Shown piece by piece: positions 39,970 through 46,761 of a DNA stretch of 46,761 nt. Origin of the DNA: an uncultured Eubacteriales bacterium (GTDB lineage Bacteria > Bacillota > Clostridia > Oscillospirales > Acutalibacteraceae); assembly GCA_934394855.1 (NCBI GenBank), contig CAKRRH010000011.1, positions 1-46,761 of the forward strand, given 5' to 3'. The notes under the pieces were generated by a model, which worked only from the letters and a program-made list of their open reading frames with translations, ran no database searches and was not told where the DNA came from. Position 1 is the first letter of the stretch, and each line of letters starts with the position of its first letter. The translations under genes and the position numbers were made by a program.

Positions 39970-41154
39970 ATGGAATATCAGTTTTCAAAAAAGGTATCCT
40001 CTTTGGCACCGTCCGTAATCAGAGAGATACTTAAATATTCATCACAGCCGGGAATGATTTCATTTGCGGCAGGAAATCCCGCACCCGAGGCGTTTCCTGT
40101 TGAGGATGTTAAAAAAATCACCGCAGACATTATGACAAATCACCCGATCGACGCATTGCAATATTCAATCACAGAGGGCTATGAGCCGCTCAAAAGCACA
40201 ATGACGGAATATATGAAGCGTAAGTATAATGTCGGAAGAGATTTCGACGGAATCATAATCACGGCGGGTGCTCAGCAGGTTATGAGCTTTGCAACCCAGT
40301 CGTTGTGCAACGAGGGCGACACGATCATTTGCGAAGCGCCGACCTTCATCGGCTCGCTCAACGCATTTCGATCGTTCGGCGCTCATATCGTCGGAATCGA
40401 TATGCAGCCTGACGGAATGGATATGGACAAGCTTGAGCAGGCGCTCAAAACCGAGAAGAATGTCAGATTTATCTACACAATTCCGAATTTCCAAAATCCG
40501 TCGGGAATCACAATGTCGTTTGAAAAGCGCAAGAAAATGTATGAGCTTGCGAAAAAATACGGCGTAATGATTTTGGAGGATAACCCATATGGCGAAATCC
40601 GCTTTGAGGGTGAAAATGTTCCGTGCATCAAGTCGCTTGACGAGGACGGAATCGTGATCTATGCCGGCTCGTTCTCAAAGGTGCTTTCTCCCGGACTTCG
40701 TGTGGGTTATGCGATCGCACCGAAAACGGTTTTGGCAAAGATGACCTGCTGCAAACAGACAAGCGATGTTCATACCGCGATTTTCTCACAGATGATTGCA
40801 AACGAGTTTGTCACAAAATATGATTTTGAGGGTCATCTTGAAAAAATCAGGGCAATTTACAGACACAAGGCTCATCTCATGATGGACTTGATGGATAAAT
40901 ATTTCGACAACAAAATCACCTATCAGCCTGTTCAGGGCGGACTTTTCCTGTGGTGCAAGCTGCCCGATGAGGTGGATATGTTTGATTTTTGCCAGACTGC
41001 CGTTAAGAATAATGTTGCTCTGGTTCCGGGAAATGCATTTTTGGTTGACGAAAACGAAACATGCCATTATTTCCGCACTAACTATTCAACACCGACTGAC
41101 GAGCAGCTTCAAAAGGGCATGGAGATTTTGGGTGAGCTTGCCAAAAAGCTGTAA
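39970..41154 (+). CDS. PLP-dependent aminotransferase, class I
   Basis: A 394-residue fold-type I aminotransferase of the 2-aminoadipate/LysN-like (COG1167) group without a DNA-binding domain. Features are ISFAAGNPAPEAFP, the LQYSITEGYEPLK segment, TAGAQQVM, IYTIPNFQNPSGITM, DNPYGEIRFEG, and the Schiff-base lysine at about 237 in AGSFSKVLSPGLRVGY. It ends with an Arg that binds the substrate carboxylate (HYFRTNYS). The exact amino donor is unknown: branched-chain, aromatic or aminoadipate. An AAGGAAG site precedes the ATG. The phosphohexomutase gene starts 46 bp downstream. Confidence 0.9.
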   Translation: MEYQFSKKVSSLAPSVIREILKYSSQPGMISFAAGNPAPEAFPVEDVKKITADIMTNHPIDALQYSITEGYEPLKSTMTEYMKRKYNVGRDFDGIIITAGAQQVMSFATQSLCNEGDTIICEAPTFIGSLNAFRSFGAHIVGIDMQPDGMDMDKLEQALKTEKNVRFIYTIPNFQNPSGITMSFEKRKKMYELAKKYGVMILEDNPYGEIRFEGENVPCIKSLDEDGIVIYAGSFSKVLSPGLRVGYAIAPKTVLAKMTCCKQTSDVHTAIFSQMIANEFVTKYDFEGHLEKIRAIYRHKAHLMMDLMDKYFDNKITYQPVQGGLFLWCKLPDEVDMFDFCQTAVKNNVALVPGNAFLVDENETCHYFRTNYSTPTDEQLQKGMEILGELAKKL

Positions 41155-41200
41155 TTTTTGCAAAACAGATTCATAAAACGGTTTTAGGAGCGAATGGAAT

Positions 41201-42682
41201 ATGGATTATCTGAAATTTAAAAGCGGAACGGACATTCGAGGAGTTGCGTCCGAGGGTGTTGAGGGCGAACACATCAACCTTACCGATTATGCGGTAAAGT
41301 CAATGACGGGCGGATTTTTGCTATGGCTTGAAAAATATTTGAATATGTCGGCTGACAAAATGAAAATTTCGGTCGGACATGATTCAAGAATTTCGGCTCA
41401 CCGCATAAAAAATGCGGTAGTTGAGGTGCTGATGATGGCGGGCGTTCATGTAATCGACTGCGGACTTTCAAGCACACCCGCAATGTTCATGACGACGATC
41501 GAGCTTTCCTGCAATGCTGCAATTCAGCTGACCGCTTCGCATCATCCGTTTAACCGAAACGGACTCAAATTTTTCACCAAAAACGGCGGCCTTGAGGGCA
41601 GTGATATTACCGAGATTTTGCAATATGCAAACGAGGGCAAAATGCCGAAGGAGGCAGACGGCGGTTTTGAGGAAAATGTTGATTTCATGACTCGTTATGC
41701 CGAGATTTTGCGTAATAAAATCATTGACGGCACGGGCGAAGAAAGACCGCTTGAGGGATTTAAAATCGTGGTTGACGCAGGAAACGGCGCCGGCGGATTT
41801 TATGCGACAAAGGTGTTAAAACCCCTTGGTGCGGACATCACCGGTTCGCAGTTTTTGGAGCCTGACGGAATGTTCCCGAATCATATTCCTAATCCCGAAA
41901 ACGAAGTCGCAATGCAGAGCGTGTCAAAGGCGACGGTTGAGAATCATGCCGACCTCGGCGTAATATTCGACACCGATGTTGACCGTGCTTCCTGCGTTGA
42001 TTCGCACGGATTTGAGATAAACCGCAACCGAATTGTGGCGCTCGCCGCTTCCCTTGCACTTGAAAATTGCAAAGGCGGCACCGTCGTTACCGATTCGGTC
42101 ACATCAAGCGGACTTAAAACATTTATTGAAAAGGATCTCGGCGGGCATCATTATCGCTATCGCCGCGGATATAAAAATGTAATCGACCGTGCGATTGAGC
42201 TTAACGATCAGGGAATCAAAACTCCGCTTGCGATTGAAACATCGGGTCATGCGGCGTTTGAGGAAAATTATTTTCTTGACGACGGCGCATATCTCATCAC
42301 AAAAATAATCATTAAAGCGGCGCTGCTCAACAAACAGGGCAAAACTGTCGACGAGCTTATCAAATCACTCAAAGAGCCGGCAGAAGCCAGGGAATATCGC
42401 TTTAAAATCAACTGCGACGACTTCAAGAGTTATGGCGAAAAGGTGATCGACGAGCTTGAGAAATATTCAAACGAGCAAGGCTGGGCGGTTGCGGACGATA
42501 ACCGTGAGGGCGTTCGTGTGTCGCTGTTAAACGGCTGGTTTTTGCTCAGACTGTCGGTTCATGATCCGATTATGCCGCTGAACATCGAGAGCGACGAACA
42601 GGGCGGCGTTGACAAGATCCGCCTTGAACTTAAAAAGTTCCTGCAAGGCTGCGAAAAGCTCGACATATCGCCGATCGAGTAA
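41201..42682 (+). CDS. Phosphomannomutase/phosphoglucomutase family enzyme
   Basis: A 493-residue alpha-D-phosphohexomutase. Domain 1 starts KFKSGTDIRGVASEG. The active-site Ser is at about 113 in TASHHPFNRNGLKFF, where the usual sequence has TASHNP, so the second His is a deviation. The metal loop is DTDVDRA near 257, and the sugar-binding loop is ETSGHAAFEEN near 345. It converts hexose 1-phosphates to 6-phosphates and back. The sugar could be glucose or mannose. With galK and galT nearby, it could channel galactose-derived glucose 1-phosphate into glycolysis; that is inference. The ATG at 41201 follows AGGAG. Confidence 0.9.
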   Translation: MDYLKFKSGTDIRGVASEGVEGEHINLTDYAVKSMTGGFLLWLEKYLNMSADKMKISVGHDSRISAHRIKNAVVEVLMMAGVHVIDCGLSSTPAMFMTTIELSCNAAIQLTASHHPFNRNGLKFFTKNGGLEGSDITEILQYANEGKMPKEADGGFEENVDFMTRYAEILRNKIIDGTGEERPLEGFKIVVDAGNGAGGFYATKVLKPLGADITGSQFLEPDGMFPNHIPNPENEVAMQSVSKATVENHADLGVIFDTDVDRASCVDSHGFEINRNRIVALAASLALENCKGGTVVTDSVTSSGLKTFIEKDLGGHHYRYRRGYKNVIDRAIELNDQGIKTPLAIETSGHAAFEENYFLDDGAYLITKIIIKAALLNKQGKTVDELIKSLKEPAEAREYRFKINCDDFKSYGEKVIDELEKYSNEQGWAVADDNREGVRVSLLNGWFLLRLSVHDPIMPLNIESDEQGGVDKIRLELKKFLQGCEKLDISPIE

Positions 42683-42776
42683 TCAAACGCCGTATAATTT
42701 GGCGTGGTTTGACGCAATTTGGTTAAAAATGATATATATTTATAAGTTAATGATAAATATTTATATTGTTTTTTTA

Positions 42777-42805
42777 TTGAAATTATATTAAAGTTGTTAT
42801 AGAAT
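42777..42805 (+). promoter_or_regulatory. Promoter of the PRPP synthetase gene
   Basis: TTGAAA (42777-42782), 17-bp spacer, TAGAAT (42800-42805). About 90 nt of leader follows. Confidence 0.72.
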
Positions 42806-42892
42806 AAACATGACAGCTTTAATGTTAAGGATTTGTTAAATCCGAAATATTCATCAGAATTTAAAAATGCCGAAAAGGAAAGGTCATGTTTT

Positions 42893-44074
42893 ATGGAAGA
42901 AAAAAAGATCGTATTCAGCCCCGAAAATCAAGTAGCTCCGCTCGGTATTGTGCCGTTGAGCGGTGCAAGAGAGCTTTCTGACAAAATCCAGGCTCACCTG
43001 CTCCGTTGGGCTCATGAAGCCGGACTCGATTATGATAATCTCACAATCGAGAACAAGTGCCCGAGATTTTCTTCGGGAGATTCAAAAGGAATGCTCGAAT
43101 CAACGGTTCGAGGATATGACCTTTACTTTGTAATAGATGTTGGCAATTACAGCATAAAATATAACTACTTCGGTCAGGAAAACCGTATGTCGCCGGACGA
43201 TCACTATCAGGATTTGAAGCGTTTGATCCAAGCGGCAAGCGGAAAAGCTCACCGAATCAATGTTATCATGCCGTTGCTTTACGGCGGCAGACAGCACAGA
43301 AGAAGCTACCGTGAGTCTCTCGACTGCGCATTTGCGCTTCAGGAACTTCAGGCAATGGGCGTGGCAAATGTCGTAACATTCGACGCACATGATCCCCGTG
43401 TACAAAATGCGGTTCCAATCATGGGCTTTGATAACCTCATGCCGACCTATCAGGTTCTTAAGGCAATGTTCAAAAACTTCCCCGAGCTTTCAACAGAGCG
43501 TGAAGATTTCATGATCGTATCGCCTGATGAGGGTGCGCTTAACCGTAATATGTACTATGCATCGGTGCTCGGTGTTGACCTCGGTATGTTCTATAAACGC
43601 CGTGACTATTCGCAGGTCGTAAACGGCAGAAACCCGATCATTGCTCATGAATATTTGGGTGATTCGGTTGAAAACAAGACAGTATTCGTTGCCGACGACA
43701 TCATCTCATCGGGCGAATCAATGCTTGATATTGCTAAAAATGTAAAAAAACGCAACGCAAAGCAGTTCTTCTGCTATGCGACTTACGCTATATTCACAAA
43801 CGGTCTTGAAGCATTCGACAAGGCCTATGAAGAGGGATATATTGACGCTGTTTTCGGCTCAAATCTTACCTATCTTAACCCCGAACTCAAAAACCGTCCG
43901 TGGTTCTATGAGGTAGATGTTTCAAAGTATATCGCATACTTTATTTGCGCGCTCAATCACGATGTTTCAATCAGCTCGCTTATCGATCCGCATGACAAGA
44001 TCGACAAGCTCCTTAACAAGCGTCGTGAAGAGCTTCGTGCAAAGCGTGACGAACAGCTCAAATTCGGCAAATAA
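42893..44074 (+). CDS. prs: PRPP synthetase, long divergent form
   Basis: A 393-residue ribose-phosphate pyrophosphokinase, some 75 residues longer than the classic enzyme. It makes PRPP from ribose 5-phosphate and ATP. Readable parts are IVPLSGARELSDKI, LLYGGRQHRRSYRESL, TFDAHDPRVQNAVP, SPDEGALNRN and the PRPP loop VFVADDIISSGESMLD. Extra stretches are NIIDVGNYSIKYNYFG-like residues near 90-110 and a charged C-terminal helix. Such long forms occur in Clostridia. I chose the ATG at 42893 behind AAGGAAAGG. Codons favour C-ending forms, suggesting strong expression. A terminator follows. Confidence 0.88.
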   Translation: MEEKKIVFSPENQVAPLGIVPLSGARELSDKIQAHLLRWAHEAGLDYDNLTIENKCPRFSSGDSKGMLESTVRGYDLYFVIDVGNYSIKYNYFGQENRMSPDDHYQDLKRLIQAASGKAHRINVIMPLLYGGRQHRRSYRESLDCAFALQELQAMGVANVVTFDAHDPRVQNAVPIMGFDNLMPTYQVLKAMFKNFPELSTEREDFMIVSPDEGALNRNMYYASVLGVDLGMFYKRRDYSQVVNGRNPIIAHEYLGDSVENKTVFVADDIISSGESMLDIAKNVKKRNAKQFFCYATYAIFTNGLEAFDKAYEEGYIDAVFGSNLTYLNPELKNRPWFYEVDVSKYIAYFICALNHDVSISSLIDPHDKIDKLLNKRREELRAKRDEQLKFGK

Positions 44075-44092
44075 TTCTGCATCGTTTAATTT

Positions 44093-44126
44093 ATCCCTTG
44101 GGTATTATTCTATCCAAGGGATTTTA
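44093..44126 (+). terminator. Terminator of the PRPP synthetase gene
   Basis: ATCCCTTGG pairs with CCAAGGGAT around a 12-nt loop, followed by TTTT. Confidence 0.85.
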
Positions 44127-44167
44127 TTGGAGATATAAATACCCTTAATTGAGAAAGGATTTTGCAA

Positions 44168-45451
44168 ATGAACGCAAAAAGCTTAAAAAACGAACTGTCC
44201 TCGGGCAAATATGAGCAGTCGTTCAAAACCCTTTATCCCGGTACATATGACAGTGCGGCTGACCGTTATTGCGAAGCGGTCGATGAATTTGTCGCACTTT
44301 TCGGTGATGGTGAGAACATTCGTCTGTTTTCGGCACCGGGAAGAACCGAGGTCGGAGGAAACCACACCGATCATCAGCACGGTTGTGTGCTTGCGGCAAG
44401 CGTTGACCTTGATGTAATCGCAGTAGCAAAGAAAAATGATGACAACATCATTCGTATCAAGTCAAAGGGCTTTGACATGGATACGATCGACCTTGCAAAG
44501 CTCACTCCTCAGTCGGAAGAAACCGAGCGTGCAGCAGCTTTGATCAGGGGCGTTGCGGCAAGATTTAACGAGCTTGGCTACAAAATCGGCGGTTTTGACG
44601 CATATACCACATCAAATGTATTAAAGGGTTCGGGTCTTTCAAGCTCGGCGGCTTTCGAGGTGCTTGTTTGCACTCTTCTCAATTCGCTTTATAACGACGA
44701 GAAAATGGACGCTGTCGAAAAGGCGATTGTTTCGCAATATTCTGAGAATAAATTTTTCGGCAAGCCGTGCGGACTGATGGACCAAATGGCGTCGTCGGTC
44801 GGCGGATTTGTTTCAATTGACTTTAACGATGTCGCAAAACCGATTATCGAAAAGGTGAATTTTGATTTTGCAAGCGTCGGTCATTCGCTGTGTATTGTTG
44901 ATACGGGCGGATGCCACGCAGATCTTACCGACGATTATGCCGGAATTCCGACTGAAATGAAGCAGGTGGCGGCATTTTTCGGAAAAGATGTTTTGAGAAA
45001 TGTTGACGAAAAAGAATTTTATAATAATATCGCAAAGCTCCGTGAAAAGGTATCCGACAGAGGAATTTTGAGAGCGATCCATTTCTTTGACGACAACCGC
45101 AGAGCAATTGAGCTTAAAGACGCTTTGAAATCAAAAGATTTTGACAGATTCAAGAAAATCATCACACAAAGCGGATTTTCTTCAAGCACTCTTTTGCAGA
45201 ATGTATTTTCATCGTCAAATCCGGATGAACAGGGATTGTCGCTCGCACTCGCAATCACGGCAAAAATCCTTAACGGCAAGGGCGCATATCGTGTTCATGG
45301 CGGCGGATTTGCGGGAACGATTCAGGCGTTTGTTCCAAATGAAATGCTCGATGAATATAAATCCGAAATGGAAAAGATATTCGGCAAGGGCAGTTGTTAT
45401 GTACTCAGCGTTCGACCGCTCGGCGGCGTTGAAGTCAAGGAAAATATGTAA
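44168..45451 (+). CDS. galK: Galactokinase
   Basis: A 427-residue GHMP kinase that phosphorylates galactose at C1, the first Leloir step. The signature is SAPGRTEVGGNHTDHQHG near residues 55-73. The phosphate loop is KGSGLSSSAAFEVL near 153. A third motif, RVHGGGFAGTIQAFV, is near the C-terminus. The ATG at 44168 follows AAAGGA; an upstream TTG at 44162 is less likely. It is 32 bp from galT, so they form an operon; galE is not in this window. No clear promoter was found between the prs terminator and this start. Confidence 0.95.
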   Translation: MNAKSLKNELSSGKYEQSFKTLYPGTYDSAADRYCEAVDEFVALFGDGENIRLFSAPGRTEVGGNHTDHQHGCVLAASVDLDVIAVAKKNDDNIIRIKSKGFDMDTIDLAKLTPQSEETERAAALIRGVAARFNELGYKIGGFDAYTTSNVLKGSGLSSSAAFEVLVCTLLNSLYNDEKMDAVEKAIVSQYSENKFFGKPCGLMDQMASSVGGFVSIDFNDVAKPIIEKVNFDFASVGHSLCIVDTGGCHADLTDDYAGIPTEMKQVAAFFGKDVLRNVDEKEFYNNIAKLREKVSDRGILRAIHFFDDNRRAIELKDALKSKDFDRFKKIITQSGFSSSTLLQNVFSSSNPDEQGLSLALAITAKILNGKGAYRVHGGGFAGTIQAFVPNEMLDEYKSEMEKIFGKGSCYVLSVRPLGGVEVKENM

Positions 45452-45483
45452 TTTTTAGCTTTAAGCAGGAAGGTAGACTTAAA

Positions 45484-46461
45484 ATGGCAGAATTAAGATG
45501 GCACCCGTTGATTGAAGACTGGGTTATGATCGCATCACACCGTCAGAACAGACCGCAGATGCCAAAGGATTGGTGTCCGTTTTGTCCGGGCTCGGGCAAG
45601 GTTCCGGATCATTTTGATGTATATGAATATGATAACGATTTTCCGGCACTCAGCCAAAATCCGCCTGAACCGGACGATGTTGCAAACGACTTTTTCAAGG
45701 TAAAACCGGCATATGGCAAGTGCGAAGTAATTTTATATTCGCCCGAACACACCGTGACTCTTCCCGAGCTTTCGGTGCCGCATATTTCAAAGCTGGTTGA
45801 TTTGTGGATTGAGCGTTTCAACGCAATTTCAGCTGACAAAAACATCAAATATGTCTTTATATTTGAGAACAGAGGCGAGGTCGTCGGCGTTACAATGCCT
45901 CATCCGCACGGTCAGATTTACGGCTATTCGATAATTCCGAAAAAGATTGAGCTTGAGCTTGCAAATTCAAAGAAATATCACGAGAAAAACGGCAAGTGCA
46001 TTTTCTGTGATATGCTTGAAAATGAGCAAAACGACGGCAGAAGAATCATTTTTGAAAACGACAGCTTCAGCGTATATCTTCCGTTCTTCTGCGAATACCC
46101 CTATGGCGTTTATATTGAATCAAAGCGTCATGTCGGTAACATTGCGCAGTTCACCGAAAAGGAAAAGGCTGATTTTGCAAGAACGCTTAAAGAAACAAGC
46201 GGAATGCTCGATTCGCTGTTCGATTATAAATTCCCGTACATGATGTGTATGCATAATGCACCGGTCAACGGCGATGATACATCGGACTATTATCATTTTC
46301 ATGTTGAGTTCTATCCGCCGATGAGAAGCAAGGATAAACAGAAATTCAACGCATCGAGCGAAACAGGCTGCTGGGCTCATTGCAACCCGACAGCACCCGA
46401 GGCAAAAGCCGAAGAATTGCGCGCGGCTCATGAAAAATTCGTAAAAAATGCAAAAATGTAA
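45484..46461 (+). CDS. galT: Galactose-1-phosphate uridylyltransferase
   Basis: A 325-residue HIT-superfamily enzyme that swaps UMP between UDP-glucose and galactose 1-phosphate. It has RWHPLIEDWVMIASHRQNRP at the start, a zinc pair CPFCPGS, and the catalytic HPHGQIYGYS with the nucleophilic His at about 142. The C-terminal YHFHVEFYPP binds the second metal site. It follows galK. An AAGGTAG site precedes the ATG. No terminator was seen; tRNA-Arg has its own promoter just after. Confidence 0.96.
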   Translation: MAELRWHPLIEDWVMIASHRQNRPQMPKDWCPFCPGSGKVPDHFDVYEYDNDFPALSQNPPEPDDVANDFFKVKPAYGKCEVILYSPEHTVTLPELSVPHISKLVDLWIERFNAISADKNIKYVFIFENRGEVVGVTMPHPHGQIYGYSIIPKKIELELANSKKYHEKNGKCIFCDMLENEQNDGRRIIFENDSFSVYLPFFCEYPYGVYIESKRHVGNIAQFTEKEKADFARTLKETSGMLDSLFDYKFPYMMCMHNAPVNGDDTSDYYHFHVEFYPPMRSKDKQKFNASSETGCWAHCNPTAPEAKAEELRAAHEKFVKNAKM

Positions 46462-46470
46462 AAATAGTTC

Positions 46471-46499
46471 TTGCATTTTGAAAAATGATGTGATATAAT
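46471..46499 (+). promoter_or_regulatory. Promoter of tRNA-Arg
   Basis: TTGCAT (46471-46476), 17-bp spacer, TATAAT (46494-46499), 40 bp before the tRNA. Confidence 0.8.
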
Positions 46500-46538
46500 A
46501 TCATTTGCGGTTTGAAACAACAGTTTTGGACTGCATAT

Positions 46539-46615
46539 GCGCCGGTAGCTCAGCTGGATAGAGTGTTTGGCTACGAACCAAAAGGTCGGGGGTTCGAATC
46601 CCTTCCGGCGTGCCA
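46539..46615 (+). tRNA. tRNA-Arg (anticodon ACG)
   Basis: A 77-base class I tRNA. The acceptor stem is GCGCCGG with CCGGCGT (the first pair is G-U), discriminator G and an encoded CCA at the end. The anticodon loop CTACGAA has anticodon ACG, the first base of which is edited to inosine in bacteria with TadA. The T-loop is TTCGAAT. It has its own promoter and terminator. Confidence 0.97.
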
Positions 46616-46620
46616 TAAAA

Positions 46621-46676
46621 GGGCTACAAAATAGATGTAGCCGGTGAAAACCCCGATAAAATCGGGGTTTTCACCG
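46621..46676 (+). terminator. Two hairpins after tRNA-Arg
   Basis: GGCTACA pairs with TGTAGCC (46622-46642), then CGGTGAAAACCCCGAT pairs with ATCGGGGTTTTCACCG (46642-46676), a 16-bp perfect stem. A weak TTTA follows. They end the tRNA transcript; the last 85 bases hold nothing I can name. Confidence 0.75.
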
Positions 46677-46761
46677 TTTATACAGCAAAATTTCAGCGAA
46701 CCGTTTTGACAGATATAAAAATGATGTTTTCCCTTTGTTGGATGTCTTGAACTCTCACACA

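Noticed and set aside
42683..42760. Terminator after the phosphohexomutase gene
   Set aside because: ACGCC with GGCGT gives only a 5-bp stem without a T-run, too weak to call.
46616..46761. Attachment site or element edge after tRNA-Arg
   Set aside because: tRNA-Arg genes are common integration targets, but no repeat of the tRNA 3' end or integrase is seen in the remaining bases.

Overview
The window looks like a chromosomal stretch from a spore-forming, Gram-positive anaerobe of the Clostridia, most likely Oscillospiraceae/Ruminococcaceae. The evidence is a Firmicutes-type rimP-nusA-rnpM-ylxQ-infB-rbfA-nrnA-truB-ribF operon, the darA-holB-ricT-trmN-rsmI block known from Bacillus and Clostridia, a germination gene (ypeB), a Noc-like ParB protein, rubrerythrin, a two-cluster ferredoxin, and several cohesin/dockerin proteins of the kind seen in Ruminococcus relatives. 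The family placement is inference; the rest is read from the sequence.

Layout. 1-1800: tRNA-Leu(UAA) with a duplicated 3' end and a 77-bp direct repeat, next to a small phage-like regulatory patch (ArpU/DUF1492-like regulator, small zinc-ribbon protein, two divergent XRE repressors). 1815-3008: DUF1015 gene. 11398-3075 (minus): the nusA/infB operon, preceded by a promoter and a perfect 14-bp hairpin in its leader. 11678-15781 (plus): an anchored unknown protein, a ComM/YifB ATPase, rubrerythrin, and a secreted dockerin protein with codon use suggesting high expression. 15972-22720: MATE exporter with a long structured leader, Noc-like protein, YpeB, FAD-dependent oxidoreductase, a small conserved-looking protein and DegV. 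23045-27145: murA with a hairpin-rich leader, then a two-gene operon of a membrane-anchored single-cohesin protein and a transglutaminase-like dockerin protein. 27361-32725: darA, holB, ricT, ferredoxin, trmN, rsmI, ybaK and a DUF4886 gene. 33130-32799 (minus): rnpB, the RNase P RNA. 33289-37675: a SurA/PrsA-like anchored protein followed by a large beta-helix protein with a Thr-rich linker and dockerin. 39754-37745 (minus): ktrB-ktrA potassium uptake. 39970-46461 (plus): aminotransferase, phosphohexomutase, long-form PRPP synthetase, galK and galT. 46539-46615: tRNA-Arg(ACG).

How it fits together. Most genes are housekeeping: translation initiation and ribosome maturation, RNA processing, cell wall precursor synthesis, sugar phosphate metabolism. 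The accessory theme is extracellular. Three secreted proteins end in dockerins whose predicted recognition pair (Met-Lys after the calcium-binding Asn) is identical in all six half-repeats. One membrane-anchored cohesin is encoded in an operon with one of them. This suggests a small surface display system in which one cohesin receptor could hold several unlike dockerin proteins. The partner assignment is inference from sequence.

Many promoters can be read as -35/-10 pairs, nearly all with 17-bp spacing, and intrinsic terminators mark most transcription units. I saw no CRISPR array, rRNA gene or intact insertion sequence.
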